Shown: positions 36,830 through 49,328 of the stretch, in pieces
How positions within the stretch are numbered: position 1 is the first letter of the stretch
How the letters are laid out: every line of letters begins with the position of its first letter
Assembly (NCBI GenBank): GCA_905182985.1
Contig: CAJJDN010000141.1
Coordinates: 71,312-135,311 of the forward strand
Origin: Paramecium sonneborni
Lineage: Eukaryota > Ciliophora > Oligohymenophorea > Peniculida > Parameciidae
Direction of reading: 5' to 3'
DNA length: 64,000 nucleotides
Notes under the pieces: generated by a model
What the model saw: the letters and a program-made list of their open reading frames with translations, nothing else
Database searches by the model: none
Told to the model about the DNA's origin: nothing
Program-made: the position numbers and the translations under genes

Positions 36830-38043
36830 ATGAAAATACTATTCTCAATGATTACTATGTTTACTCTCATTAAAACATAAATTTTGTCTCAATATTCACT
36901 AAGTGATAATAAGCTAATAATTAGCTTAGAAACCTTAGAAAATGAATCTGTCATAAATTTCTAAAATTAGGATGTAAGAATATATTTAACCTTAGGGTTA
37001 ATTCGAAGATGAAATTTTCTGTGATAAGAGTAGATGTGAATGTACATTTGCTTAATCTAATATTTCATAAGGACAAATAGAAATATTGGAATGTAGTTAG
37101 AATAGATTACAAATACAAAGATCTAATTCAAACTTGATTGCAAGTTTAGGAACATCTTCAAGAAGAATGATGGCAGAAGTATATACAGACAGCGATATGA
37201 CAGATTAAAAAACTGTTGATTCAAGATTGACAATTAAATGGAAATTCAACAGTGATGGAACTATAGAATTTGCAACAATTTGGAATAAGAAGACCTGGTT
37301 AGGAATAGGATTTGGATCATCAGTAAATTTATTGAATAACTTTCATAGATGAATAACGCTGATATGATAACTATTAATGTATCTGGAACAACAGTGGAAT
37401 TGTTAGATTTATATTCAACATCTAAAGCCACACCTCCAACTGATTCTCAACAAGATTATACTTTAATTTCATATGAAGTAGGAAGTGCTTCAGTTAAAGC
37501 AAGATTCAAGAGAAAACTCTCCACTGGTGACTCTAAAGATAAGACCTTAGTAAAAGGTAGTACATATAATTGGTGCTATGCTTATTCAAGTGCTTTAAGT
37601 ATTTTTACATTGCTTATCCTTTAGAAATGGAAATGCATACTGTTAATTTAGGATTTTCAATTACTCTTAAAGATAGTGGAACTACAGACACTGGTTCAAC
37701 ATCAGGTTCAAGTGGTACAACAAGTGGATCAACATCAGGTTCAACAAGTGGTTCAACATCAGGTTCAACAAGTGGATCAACATCAGGAACAAGTGGTTCA
37801 ACAAGTGGTACAACATCAGGAACAAGTGGATCTTCTAGTTCTGGATCCACTTCATCAACAGGATCAGGATCTAATGATACTAATTCAACTGATTCCAATT
37901 CTGACGATGATAATGAAAATTCAGAAAATGACGATTCAGATTCTGATTCTGATTCCGATTCAGATACCACTATCACAACATCAAGAACATCATTCCAAAT
38001 TTAATTAGCTGCTATCTTCTTGATTTAAATATTTTTATATTGA
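36830..38043 (+). CDS. DOMON-domain surface protein with Ser/Thr/Gly repeats
   Basis: Secreted or surface-anchored protein, about 370 residues. Signal peptide MKILFSMITMFTLIKTQILS. DOMON domain (haem- or sugar-binding fold): LTIKWKFNSDGTIEFATIW, KKTWLGIGFGSSMNNADMIT, VELLDLYS, DYTLISYEVG, TYNWCYAYSSAL. A long low-complexity stalk follows, made of GSTSG/GTTSG units (about 37690-37860) and an acidic DSDSDSDS run, then a short hydrophobic C-terminus LAAIFLIQIFLY that fits a GPI-anchor signal or membrane end. Introns of 22, 26 and 26 nt are each needed to keep the frame. The stalk looks like a cell-surface spacer. Confidence 0.85.
37690..37860 (+). repeat. Ser/Gly/Thr low-complexity coding repeat
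   Basis: Imperfect 12-24 bp units of the type GGTTCAACAAGTGG / TCAACATCAGG, coding for GSTSG runs in the DOMON protein. All three forward frames are open here because the repeat lacks TGA. Confidence 0.85.
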
Positions 38044-38381
38044 TTTTTTTAGAAATAGATTCATATATCAAAATAGATATCATCTTTTTAATAAATTTTC
38101 TTTTTAAATTTAAAAACTCTATTGTTGCATGTTCAAAACTTAATGAATATTATACGTTCTATTCAATTGATTGTATTTATTATTAGAATATCTTTCAAAG
38201 CTCTATTCTTTTTTATCAAAGATTTCTAAGATAGTTTCTTTCCATCTACTCTTTTGATTTGATCTTTATTACGAAATTGAACTTTCTTTAAGTCTACTCT
38301 TTTTTTCACTTTCGTTAATTTTATTCCAAATTTCGTTGGTTCTGTCATTTTTAACAGGACTAAATTTCTATTAAAATGTAA
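38044..38381. other. 338-nt convergent intergenic stretch
   Basis: Between the stops of the DOMON and RING genes. No gene or repeat recognised. Confidence 0.4.
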
Positions 38382-39461
38382 TCATTTTGGAATCTGTAGT
38401 TAATCTCTCCTCTGTCTATTAGCTAAGAGATTAAATTCGAATTAACTATCTTTGGGATGACAAAAGTGAGGATTTCTATTCATGCACACATATTTTACTA
38501 TTTACAGAGATTAAGATGGCGCAGTTATAATTTTTTCAATTTCAATTAAGAATTTGCTTAGATCTTCAGGAAAACCTTTTTAATTTTTTAGCTCTTCTTA
38601 ATACTTAGCCATCAATTAGATTTAGGATTCCTTGTGATAAAATAGAATAAAGTACATATTCATTTTCTTATTTTTGAATTTCTTACAATTACTATGTTTC
38701 AAGTGCATTAACTTCATTTATAAGATTATTTTTTTTTTATTCCAAAACCATGATTTACTAATGATGATAGTTACAGATGACATTACTTTTTGAAATTCTT
38801 GATTGATTTCATCTCTAGTGGATTAGCACTTTTATTGGAATTGGAATTTCTGATCTTGAATATCTCTAATAGATTCAAACTTATTTTTAAAACTTTTATC
38901 CAACCTTTCTAAATAGAGTTGTACTCTTTCATTTAAAGCTGGAGCCATATCATTTTTGTTTGAAATAGATTCTTTATATTTTTTAATGTCTTTAACTTCA
39001 GAGACTTCTTTAGTTGAGTCAATTTTTTGAAATTATAAATTGTTTGTATATTTATCCTTTGATTCAAGTTTTTATGTTTATTGATCATTATTTAAATCAA
39101 CAGCAAAGTTAGTTTTAGATTCTCTAATGGTTTCTGATTATTTAAGATCAAAATCGTTGTCCCCATTGTGTTCTTCTTAATTCTATTCAATAAGCGGAAT
39201 GATGATTTCCTTAATCACATACTAAATGGCTTCAATAGTGTCTGAATCAAGATGAGTTTCATATTGGCACTTAGAACAAATTGCAACTTTAACAATATCC
39301 TAATATACAGAGTTCTATTGTTAAGATTATAGATAATTGTAAGCCAAACAAACAAGACAAAACTTATGATCACAATCTAATTTGACATAATTATCAGGAG
39401 TTGTTTGACATTAAGAACAAGCCACTTCAAAGTTTGTATAACTGTCTTGTGTTTCATTCAT
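38382..39461 (-). CDS. RING/B-box-like and coiled-coil protein
   Basis: Start MNETQDSYTNFEVACSQCQT. Zinc-finger-like segment: CSQCQ...LDCDHKFCLVC, then ICSKCQYETHLD, resembling a RING or B-box. The next 230 residues are charged and helical with coiled-coil character (NERVQLYLERLDKSFKNKFE, KNNLINEVNALETQ). A 17-nt intron (38758-38774) and a 25-nt intron together restore the frame. The C-terminus (ITAPSQSLQ onward) is unassigned. Possibly a ubiquitin ligase or scaffold; the zinc ligand set is incomplete by eye, so the domain type is uncertain. Its ATG lies 39 nt from the stop of the upstream SmE gene. Confidence 0.72.
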
Positions 39462-39500
39462 TTTTAAATTTAATATATATAAAATGTGAAAAGCATAAAC

Positions 39501-39844
39501 TCATAATTTAACATCCCTAAATATATTAGCCAATATAATTACTCTAAAGTCCTAACAAGAACAATGTTTTCTCCTTTCAAAAGAATCTTACCCAATTCCT
39601 TAGTTGCTTTTGTCTTACGATCATATTCAACAGCTCTGTCTAACACTAAATTCAAATATTCATCAAATCCCTAAAAAAGGTAGAAGCTCAATTAAATTAC
39701 TGCCAATTTTCCTTAAATACGAAGATTGTCATTTTCTACTAACCAAATCTCTAATTGAGTTTTCTCTGTAAATAATGTGAAGAAGGCATGTAAAGGTTGT
39801 GTGATTTTCTTTTGTGGCTTTCTTTAATACGGGGGATGCTACAT
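39501..39844 (-). CDS. SNRPE: Small nuclear ribonucleoprotein E (SmE)
   Basis: Core Sm protein of spliceosomal snRNPs. [20 protein letters not shown], then the Sm1 motif ([36 protein letters not shown]) and the Sm2 motif ([13 protein letters not shown]). Introns of 30 nt (within Sm1, before GFDEY) and 26 nt (near the end, giving RTLEDVKL) are needed. About 95 residues, normal for SmE. Divergent from the DM10 gene with only 21 nt between start codons. Confidence 0.94.
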
Positions 39845-39865
39845 ATCTTAATTTAATTAATTAAT

Positions 39866-41661
39866 ATGGCTTCTGCTTTTCCTAAATTACCTGGTTTTGT
39901 ACCCACCTAAGAATTAGATGTAATATAACCATTTATCTATTTAAGAAACCAAACTTCCGCAAAGTCTCATCTAATAAACAAGATAAAAACAGAGAAATCG
40001 TAATCCATTTAAATTCTTACTTTTTTATAGAAACAACTGCCAAATAAGGAATACCCAGTCCCTCATAAATAACCAATATAAATACCATCATAAACAGGAA
40101 TGTTTAATCCTGATTATTTAAGTACAACTCATGCTATGCATTTACCAAAAGTATACTCTCTAATCAGTTATATTATAAGAATACAACCAATGATTCTGAA
40201 GAGCTCTATTAACCAAGTTGGGTCAAGATGGATAGACATGTTCTTAGATTTAGTGGTTTCTTTAAAGAAGCAGTAGTTGAATCAGCCCTAGAAAATTATA
40301 GAATTCGCAAACTAACAATATTTTACTATTTGGAAGATCATTCAATTAGCATTACAGAACCTAAACAAGAAAATAGTGGTGTTCCCTAAGGAGCATTTCT
40401 TAAAAGATAAAAAGTAAAATCATTTTTCTTACTTAACATAAAGGTTTTAAGAGCAGATGGTTCAAAAACATTCATTATACCAGAAGACTTTAAAATAAAT
40501 TAAGATATTGAAATATTTGGCAAAACCATTCGACTTTATGATTGTGATCAATACACAAGAGAATTCTATGATGTTTCATTATATCTTTTCATTTCTATAT
40601 TTAGGGTATTGGACAACCATAAGAACAATCCTTTACTCCATAACCAGATTTCTTTGAAACCAAAACTATGACGAAATACATTCCTTAGAAGGATACAGTC
40701 ATGAAGGATTATTTGGAACATAAATTAGGAGGAGGAAAAGTTACATCTTAAAAACAATTCCTAGAAAATGATAGGAAAGTAATAAAAATGATTTTCTACA
40801 TAAGGTTTTAAAATTTTATGTGTTTTCTGATATTGAATATGTCTTGCATTATTATCTAGCAGATGACACTATTGAAATTAAGGAAATTAATTCTGCTAAT
40901 TCAGGAAGAGTTCCATTTCCAATGATGTTAAGAAGATAAAAATTACCACGTAAATTCTCTCTCAATCAACCTGGATAAACTTATGCTGAAGATTTCATAA
41001 GACCATAGGATATTTAATTTGGATAACCCTTAATAATCTATAATAGAAAATTCGCTATCTAAGGTTGTGATCCCTTTACTAGAAATTATTATTATGAAAA
41101 ATTTAATGTTGATTTTCCATTAGGTGGCTAAGAAGAATTATAAATGGAATAAAGATCAAGTATGTCTCATTTATCTTATATTGTTAGATATTATCATTCC
41201 TCCTCATAATGGTATTGGTGATGAATAAGATTCCTTAGGATATATTTATAGATTATAACCAAAACCTCCTAAGAAGGATTTCTTTAAATGGGTTGATAAT
41301 CAAGTAAATCTGAGATTTTTAGCTATGTTCAACACTACTAAACCAGAAGATAAAGATAGGTTATATTTTATTTACAATTTAGAGTTTTTGTTATTACTTA
41401 CTTTTTAAATGATGATAGTCTCTTAATTTATGAACCAACTGTTAGAAATTCAGGTATTTTTTATTTTTATTTATTTTTAAAGGTATTCCTGATGGTAAAT
41501 TCTTGGAAAAAAGAAAATACAAAAATGCTTAGAATAATAATGAATTTTTCTCACCTAAAGATTTTATTGTAGGAAATGAAATTATGATTAATGGATGGAA
41601 ATTTTAATTACTGGATTGCGATGAGTTCACTAAAAAATGGTTTGCTGAAAATTTTAAGTGA
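39866..41661 (+). CDS. EFHC1-like DM10-domain ciliary protein
   Basis: Axonemal protein of the EFHC1/Rib72 type, which lies inside doublet microtubules. Three DM10 domains: (1) RHVLRFSGFFKEAVVES, IFYYLEDHSISITEPKQENS, GVPQGAFLKRQ; (2) LKFYVFSDIEYVLHYYLADD, IEIKEINSANSGRVPFPMML, RRQKLPRK; (3) FVITYFLNDDSLLIYEPTVR, NSGIPDGKFLEKRKY. Each ends with a DYYVG-like tail (DIEIFGKTIRLYDCDQYTRE, NEIMINGWKFQLLDCDEFTK). Nine introns of 17-32 nt were placed, including a 17-nt one at 40151-40167. No EF-hand is evident at the C-terminus (stop 41659-41661). Confidence 0.93.
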
Positions 41662-41755
41662 CATTTATCTATATCTAAATATAATAATTAAATTAATTAT
41701 TAAGTATATGGGGAACAGTTAATGTTAATAAACAAATCTAAAAAGCGAAGTCAAC

Positions 41756-42835
41756 ATGATTATTACAGAAGAGAATGTCCATTCTGATGAATCTGAACAT
41801 AATCTTACATCTAAAATTACTGATAGAGTTTATAAAGTTAATTTTGTTAGAAATGAACTTATGTAGAGGTTGCAATCAATTAGTTAAGAAACGTAAAAAT
41901 TTCAAAATATTACAAAGAACAGTTTATTATATGTCACAGAACTAATCTTATAATTAAATAAGTATACTGTTGGATAGTTAAAAACAATGATGATAGGAGC
42001 ACATAAAACCTATCAAATACTTATTTAAGCTATTATTAAAATGAAGCCAGAAAATAGTGAGATAATTCCTGTATTGAGTGAGGAATATAATAATTTTAAG
42101 CTTTTCTATGAATTACAAACATAACCAGCTCAATAATTGTATTATCGTCCTGTGTATAATGAAGATTATAAAATTGTTAGAGAAATTAGAGTCAAAAGAG
42201 TTAGAAATTACGTAATTAAAGAAGATAATGTAACAGATCTTTAAAAAACTTAATAAAGATTATAATATTGGATAGAATTGAGTTAAAAAAAGCATCCAAA
42301 TTTATTGAATTTAAGAGCAGCAGTAATATAAAAAAATGTATGTAAATATGTAACAGATTACATTGATGGAATAACACTGGATAAATTTCAAAATAAGAAT
42401 ATTTAAACTAGAGAGAAAATAAAAATGATGCAATAAATGATAGATGCATTAAGGATTCTTCATGCATAATAATTAGTTCATGGAGATATCAAACCTTCAA
42501 ATTTTATGGTTACTTAACAATATTAAGTAATTCTATTAGATCTTGATCAACTAGGAGCAGAGAGATAATCTGCTGATATGACTTATTTATATTCCTATAA
42601 GGATGATTAATGTCCTACTTTTTAAGGAGATATATGGTCTCTTGGATTGTGCATTTATTAATTATTTATGGGACAAAGAATAGAAAAAACCTGGACAATA
42701 GAGGACTATAAAGCTAGAGATTTTCCTGCTTTTAATATTAAGTCTTATGGAGCTATTCAATAGATTTTAGATGCATGCATAATAGATAACCCAAAAGACA
42801 TTTGGTACATTAGTACTTTAAGTAAGCAACTATGA
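41756..42835 (+). CDS. Kinase-like protein, HGD/DLD type
   Basis: Intronless, 359 residues. The N-terminal 120 residues are helical and unassigned. Then a protein-kinase fold: VRNYVIKEDN (ATP-site Lys), LHAQQLVHGDIKPSNFMVT (catalytic loop with HGD for HRD; Asp, Lys and Asn kept), VILLDLDQLGAE (DLD for DFG; the metal-binding Asp kept), GDIWSLGLCIYQLFMG. Catalytic Asp, Lys and metal Asp remain, so activity is possible. The Gly-rich loop is not evident (EDYKIVREIRVKR). Stop 42833-42835. Confidence 0.8.
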
Positions 42836-42929
42836 TCTATGATTTATATTCGCAAAATATTGAATTTTTTGGTATATAAGTTTCTTTTAATACTTCTAAT
42901 TTCATATTTAAATTATAATGAATGTATAA

Positions 42930-45782
42930 TCAATCATCATCAGGTTGAACATCAAATATACTTTTTAGAGGATTTCCAAATTATTATTTTAAATCTTCAG
43001 ATGCGCATGTTTATGCTAATAGAATGAGGAATCTTTCTAATTTGATATGCAAAGGTTATTATTAACGTTATTCCCAACTCATATCTGGAGCAGCTGGTAA
43101 TGAAACCTTTTCAGAAATTCTAGCTATTGCTTCCATAAATTCTACTTGAGTCATTTGAAAGATTCTATCACTTTCTAATTCATCTATTTATAACATCATT
43201 GATAAATTAAATGCCTATTATGATGATATTTAAATACTAAATCTGCATCTCTATCCACGAACTTTTCATCGAATATTCCTGCTTATCCACATATTGCATG
43301 TAATTCATCTAAACACATAAAATTCTTCTATCCTGGTTTCACTTTCTTTATACTATATCTATGATAGACATTATTCAATAGTGGTTTGTAATATTTTAAA
43401 CAATCATCACATTATTCATTAAAATATCTTTCATCTCTCCATCTTTGAGCATTGTACTATTACATTATTGATCTGCATTGATCTAAAATCATTTATACTG
43501 ATTCAACCATATTATTTGCTTATTTTTGTTTTAAATATTTATCATCTGATACTCTTACTAAAAATTCCATAAATTAATATCTACACAATGCTCTTTCTGG
43601 ATTTCTATAGTTTCCTTTATATTCAATTGATGCAGCACAAGTTGCAATAAATTTAAGATCCAAATCAGATAATTTAAATGTTTTATTATCAACTAATTCA
43701 GTTTAAGATGAAAATTCTGTAATAACATTTGATGAAATTGACCAAACATCACCTGTTGGATTATAAGAGGAATACCATTTATATGTTTCTTTTATCATTT
43801 TATAATCTTTCCATAATAAATTTTTGACTTCATTAAATTCATCTGGATTTTTAACAACTTTTGATATTTTACTGCAACTCCAATCTTTTTCAAAACATTT
43901 ACGTAGAAATTCTTCATTTTCAAATCTAAAATCTTTAAACCAAATTGAAATTGGAAAAGACCAAATTCTTTTTTATTTTTTTAATTTTGGAGGAATATAA
44001 ATTGGATCTGGAGTTCTTGGAAGAACTGATGTAAATGCTTTCATTTCTTTTTTATCCATCAATTAAAAATGCTTCTATTTTTTAACTAAATTTATATTAT
44101 CTAATTGACAACTCACATTTATTCCATTAACTTTTATTTTAATGACATGCCCAAATTTTATATTTTCATAATTTGAACTAGTTGTTTGATTATCTATTAC
44201 TGTAAATAAGAATTCTGTTTATCCTGTAGGAATCATTAAAGATAACTTATAAGCATCATCATTTCTTTTAGGAATGTAAACTTATTTATAATCTTCAAAA
44301 TTCATATGCAAAAATAATGGATCACATTCTCCATCTGGAATCCATTCAAATACTTATTCTTACCATCCTTCACAAATCCAACAAACATCTTCATGTCTCA
44401 AATTTGTTACTTATTCCAAACCTTTAATTCTTAATGTTTCTCCTAAGACCTTTTATTAATCATTATCATTAATTATTAAGAATCCTCTTGGATCTACAAT
44501 TCCCCAATTCCCTGCAAAATGAAATCCATACATAGTTCTATTTGGTTTCAAACTATTAGCTATTAATTTGCAATCTTATAAAGTAAATTGATTAGCTGAT
44601 AAATCACAATGTAACATCACTTTATTTTGACTTAAAAAGTCACATACCTTTTATGTACAATTAGACTTTTCGCTTATCCCAAAACTATTCCAACTTCCAT
44701 CAAATACAACCATATTTTTATTTTCAATCAATGCTTCAAACAGCTTTTGTCCCCCTTATCCTTTAATTTAATTCTATATATATATATAATCATTTTATTT
44801 ACCCAATGAAGATATAATTCTTCCAAAAGATCTAATTGCAAAATAAGTTCCTTCATCAAATCACAGATCTCATTAGTAAGAAAGTTTTTAGAAATATTTA
44901 GTACTTTCACTTTGTTTTAAGTATTTAGTAAACATTTCAAAATTTTAATAACAAACTTATCCCCTAATTTATTGTCTTCTACATTAATAATTTCCATCCT
45001 ATATATATAAATGGAATGATTACTTATTCTCTCTCATTTGTAATTATTGGCAAAGACAATCAACACCCATCTATCCGATATTATTTTTAGATAAATCTAC
45101 AACAGTAGCTTATTTTCCAATTTAACTCAATATCGTTACAGCACCATTTTATTTTATTCTATTATTGCTCAACAAGAATTCCTTTACTCCTTAATTTTAA
45201 CGTAACCCTTCAGATAACACACTAATATATTTATCACCATAATGATGATTATTAATTGATATTTATGATTCATTACCATTTTATTTTATGAGACCTAATT
45301 TACATGGCAAAACATCTAATGACTCTGCTTATTTAAGCATCTAAGTTTGAATTGAATCATTAATTTTATGATATTCATTTTATTATTTCACTTTACTAAG
45401 TACTTTATAATGTTAAAAGTAACTTCGAGCAGATTGAGATCCTACCAAAGGTTTCAGTATTTAATCTTCCTTTTTTTGCTCTGGTGATTCTTATAATTAT
45501 CTCATAATATCCTTATCACTTAATTTATCTTCTTCTTTTCTTATAGCTTACAAAACACTAAAACGATCCACTCTTTAAAACCATTATTTTTTTCCTCCTG
45601 GATTGTATAATTATGCAAAAGATTAAGCTGGACTTATATTTATCATTACTGTTCAAATCAGATTGGTTTCCTACAGACATAATTTTTTAATAATCCTCAA
45701 CTGCCTTATCATTGAATTGTAAACTAACAATCTTACGTTTAGAACCTGAGACTTAAAAGTTGTTTGATAATCCAACATGCAT
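42930..45782 (-). CDS. LRR protein with long uncharacterised C-terminal region
   Basis: N-terminal ribonuclease-inhibitor-type LRRs: VKEFLLSNNRIKQNGAVTIL, ATVVDLSKNNIGQMGVDCL, IINVEDNKLGDKF, VKVLNISKNFLTNEICDL. Then about 600 residues with good coding character but no family I can name (WGIVDPRGFLIINDNDQQ, IWFKDFRFENEEFLRKC, TGDVWSISSNVITEFSS), ending with RIFQMTQVEFMEAIARISEK, which has an EF-hand-like or helical look. Introns of 25, 29 and 23 nt were placed. The start is uncertain: an exon from ATG 45782 (MHVGLSNNFQVSGSKRKIV) looks coding but I could not join it, and ATG 45646 (MINISPAQSFAQLYNPGGKK) starts in frame. Possibly a ciliary scaffold, by analogy only. Confidence 0.7.
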
Positions 45783-45970
45783 TTTTATTATTAATATAAA
45801 ATAATTCTCAAATCAAGAAAATATTATACAATTTCATAATTCAATATAAAATCAAAATTTATCATTAACTAAATATTCTGCTAAAATTTAAATATTATCT
45901 TTTTGTTCAAATTTAAATATATATATATAAATTTTAATTATTTTTTATACTTATATATATATAATCTCTT

Positions 45971-48721
45971 TCAATAAAAAAACCAATATTTGTTTGCAAT
46001 AAAAAACTCAAAAAATTGTTTCGATTTTTCAAATTCTATACCTTCACCTTTCTTAAAACATGTTCTAGCATAGAAATAAAAAGTTGCATCAACAATCGAA
46101 AAAGGAAAGTGTTCTTCATCGTAACCTAATGAATTTAAAATTATAAATAATTATATCATTCTTGATGTATATCTAGTCTCAATTTCTTATCCAATATTTT
46201 TATTATCTAACATCAGAATCAATGAGTTAAAGCTCTCAAGGATTATATATTCATTCTCTTTTCCTGATTCTTCTTATATCTTTGGTAATTCATTCCACAT
46301 CAGTTATTGGAATGCACAAAAATCATTTTTTTTAATAGCATAGCTTTTTTAATAAAAGTAATTAAATGTTTAATTAATTCTTTTTAGCGAAGAAGTTATT
46401 ACTGATTTTGCTTAGTCTAAAAAATCTCTTAAATTTAGTAAAGGTAAAATTTAACTTGTGTATTCAATTAAACAAAATTAGGTTATAAAAAGATATTAGG
46501 TAATTGTAGTTTTTGGCATTTAATTTAGAAGATTAATCATTTAAGTAAACGAATCAATACATTCAAAATTATCTTCTTGAACTTACATTAAAAATAAATG
46601 ACTCAAAAGAAGAAATTAATTATAGATACAATCATTTAGTATTATTTAATATGCTTTATTAAAATAAATCTTTGCCAAATAGTATTTTCTTTAATAAGTT
46701 AGAAATTAAGCATAAAAATCATAGATTACCCAATTAAAATAATAATTCTATAGATTTTCATCTATATATTTTATAAATTCTTCAATAAACAATTAGTCTA
46801 TATTATTGAATTTAATAGCCTCAAAATATATCCAACCCTAATAAAATATCATATATTTATCAAAACGAGAATTTTACAAAACTTCCATTATATTATTAAA
46901 TTATTCTTTATTTATTTAATTTGAATTATAAATTTCTTATTCCATATTAAAAGCTTAAGGCTGCTACCTTTCTTTAGAATTTATCAATTCTTATATTACA
47001 TGCATATTTGATATATTTTTACTGCCTATTTAATCAATAAAATTAAAAATCTTATATTAATCTTTATGATAAATGTAGTTCTACATCCCATTTGATTTAC
47101 TTAACCATATAGAATCAATCAATATAAACTTCCATTCAAGTAAGATTTAATAAAAACTTTTATAATTTATTAAATAAGAAATGATTTCATCTCTTGTTTA
47201 AATCCAAGTATTATTCAATCGAGATTTTAAGCAAAAAAATTTAAGTATCGACTCATCATTCTCCAGTTCAAGCTCATTTTGAATACTATTTATGGTATTT
47301 TTTGCTTAATCCATTTCACCTATAATATAAAGCAACTCTGCTTCCTGTAATTTTAAATTACAATTAAATTCTCCTTAAACAGCCTAATAACCCTGACAAA
47401 GCATCAATTAAAGCATTTTCGAGCCTTTCTTTTCTAAAATATCTAAGTATAAATCATATTCTAATTTTGTTAAATTTTCAAATGAAATTTCTTCAAAGAT
47501 TTCGTCTGCTGTTGAATTTTCAAAATATTTACTAATAAATTGATCAATTATCATTATCTACTTAATTTTTTCATCTTAATTAGTAAATTTAAAATGAGTA
47601 ATATTTAAGATTTCTTAACCCCAAATTATCGTTTATGGATTTTAAGGCAGATCCAATATGTTTTAAAATATTTTATGAATTTAATTAAGATAAAATTGAT
47701 CTTCCTGATTCATTTTTATATCTTCTTTAGTTAATAGTATCTCTTAAATTTATGGTGATCTTATGAATTTTATTTAATTAAATTTTTATTTTATAAAAAT
47801 ATAATCTTTATTGTAGAGAGAATCTATTTTAGGATGCACTTTTAATTATTCATCTAAAATGTATTATAAATTAATTATACTATCTTCAGGGAATAGTATT
47901 TAAAGCATAACTAATTAAAATGCATAGATATCTTTTTTAAATAAATTCATCTTAACCCTCTTTAAATTATTTTATAAAGCTTATCTTTGTTTTTTCTACA
48001 TATAAATTTTAGTTCCAACAATTGGATATTCACCAAAAGGAGTAGAATATTAAATTGCACATCCAAAATCAGCTAATACCCAACCTTTTTGTATGGTATT
48101 TATAATATTTTCTAATTTAATATCTCCATGAGCAATTTAAAGTGAGTGAATTTTAATAATACTATCTAAAATACAATCAAAAAGATTATTAAATTGTAAA
48201 TCATTAAATTTCTTTAATTATTTTAAGTATTCTTTTAAATTTCCAAGTCCAAGGTCTAAATAAGCATACATTCGATAAGTATTCATATATTTCTAACTTA
48301 TATGTATTTAATTTTGTATTTAAATTATGCATTCTGGATATTTTTCTGCAATCTTTTTTTGCAATCTAAATTCTTCTGCTTATTATAAAACATAATCAAA
48401 ATCACAATTTCCTTAAACTTTTAAAGCAGCTGGCTAATTATTATTTGGATTTATAGTTGAATATACATTTCCATATGCACCACTACCTAACAATAATCCA
48501 TTTTCTAATATCACATTAATTCTTTTCTTCTCAAAATCAAAAAATAATTATTAATTATATAAGAATACTTCTGGATAATTTCTAAGTAATTGAAATATAG
48601 TCCTTTCTAATGATGAAATATTAACTACAAATTAACCTCTGACAGCATTTAATTCTTAAAAATAATCTATTGTTTAAGTTTATTATGATTCTTGTTTTTA
48701 TTGATTATCTGAATTATTCAT
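45971..48721 (-). CDS. Protein kinase with long helical C-terminal extension
   Basis: A single uninterrupted frame of 916 codons plus stop, very long for this intron-rich genome. Kinase domain: Gly-rich loop LLLGSGAYGNVYS, AALKVQG (Lys), catalytic loop IAHGDIKLENIINT (HGD for HRD), VLADFGCAIQYS (DFG intact), GTKIY. The activation-segment end (APE) is not obvious, and MQKKQRQALQNNLKRVKMNL replaces it. After about residue 330, 580 helical residues follow without clear repeats (some TPR-like spacing: YWLAKIYFNKAYQIIL-type segments). Probably active, since Lys, Asp, Asn and DFG are all present. Substrate unknown. Confidence 0.85.
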
Positions 48722-49328
48722 TATTATAAATTTTATTTCTACAAAGTAGTTTTTAATCATCTAAATCTGTTTATCATAATTTTTATTTCTATCATCATAT
48801 TATTCTAAATTATATTAGTTATTCTAAGCTTTTTTAACAAATTATTAATTTATTGATGAGCTCTAAATTCAAATTTATTAATGAATGAAGCATTACTTAT
48901 ATTCATTTTACTCATATCAATTTAATTTTATTAAGTCATATATAATAAATAAATATTGTTACTAATCTTCAATTTATTCCAATTAACATAATTTGGCAAA
49001 TATCAGCCAGTTCAATTTTTTCAACTTTTATTTTTTATGTATTTATTTAGCATATTTAATATTGAGAAGGACAAGTTCATGTTATTGGATGTAACTGATT
49101 TAAAAATACTAATAATTATAATTAATAAAACAAAAAAAAACTAAAAAACGATTATTATTTTTCTATTTTAAAAAATGTCCATTCTAAATTAACTTCAGTT
49201 TTAAAGAATTTCTATTTCTTTAGTTTATAAAAAATAATTGTTTTTTACAATTACTTTATAGAAAGAAATCATTTCTAAGATTGAATAATTAAAATGTTAT
49301 TTTTTTTAGAATAATAAAAAATATTTTT
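48722..49328. other. About 600-nt spacer
   Basis: Between the kinase start and the TPR gene stop, which are on the same strand. AT-rich with A/T runs, no gene or repeat recognised. Confidence 0.4.

Noticed and set aside
37614..37976. Minus-strand 120-codon ORF of Glu/Ser/Val/Pro repeats
   Set aside because: It is the antisense of the Ser/Gly/Thr repeat in the DOMON gene and is open only because the repeat lacks stop-forming triplets.
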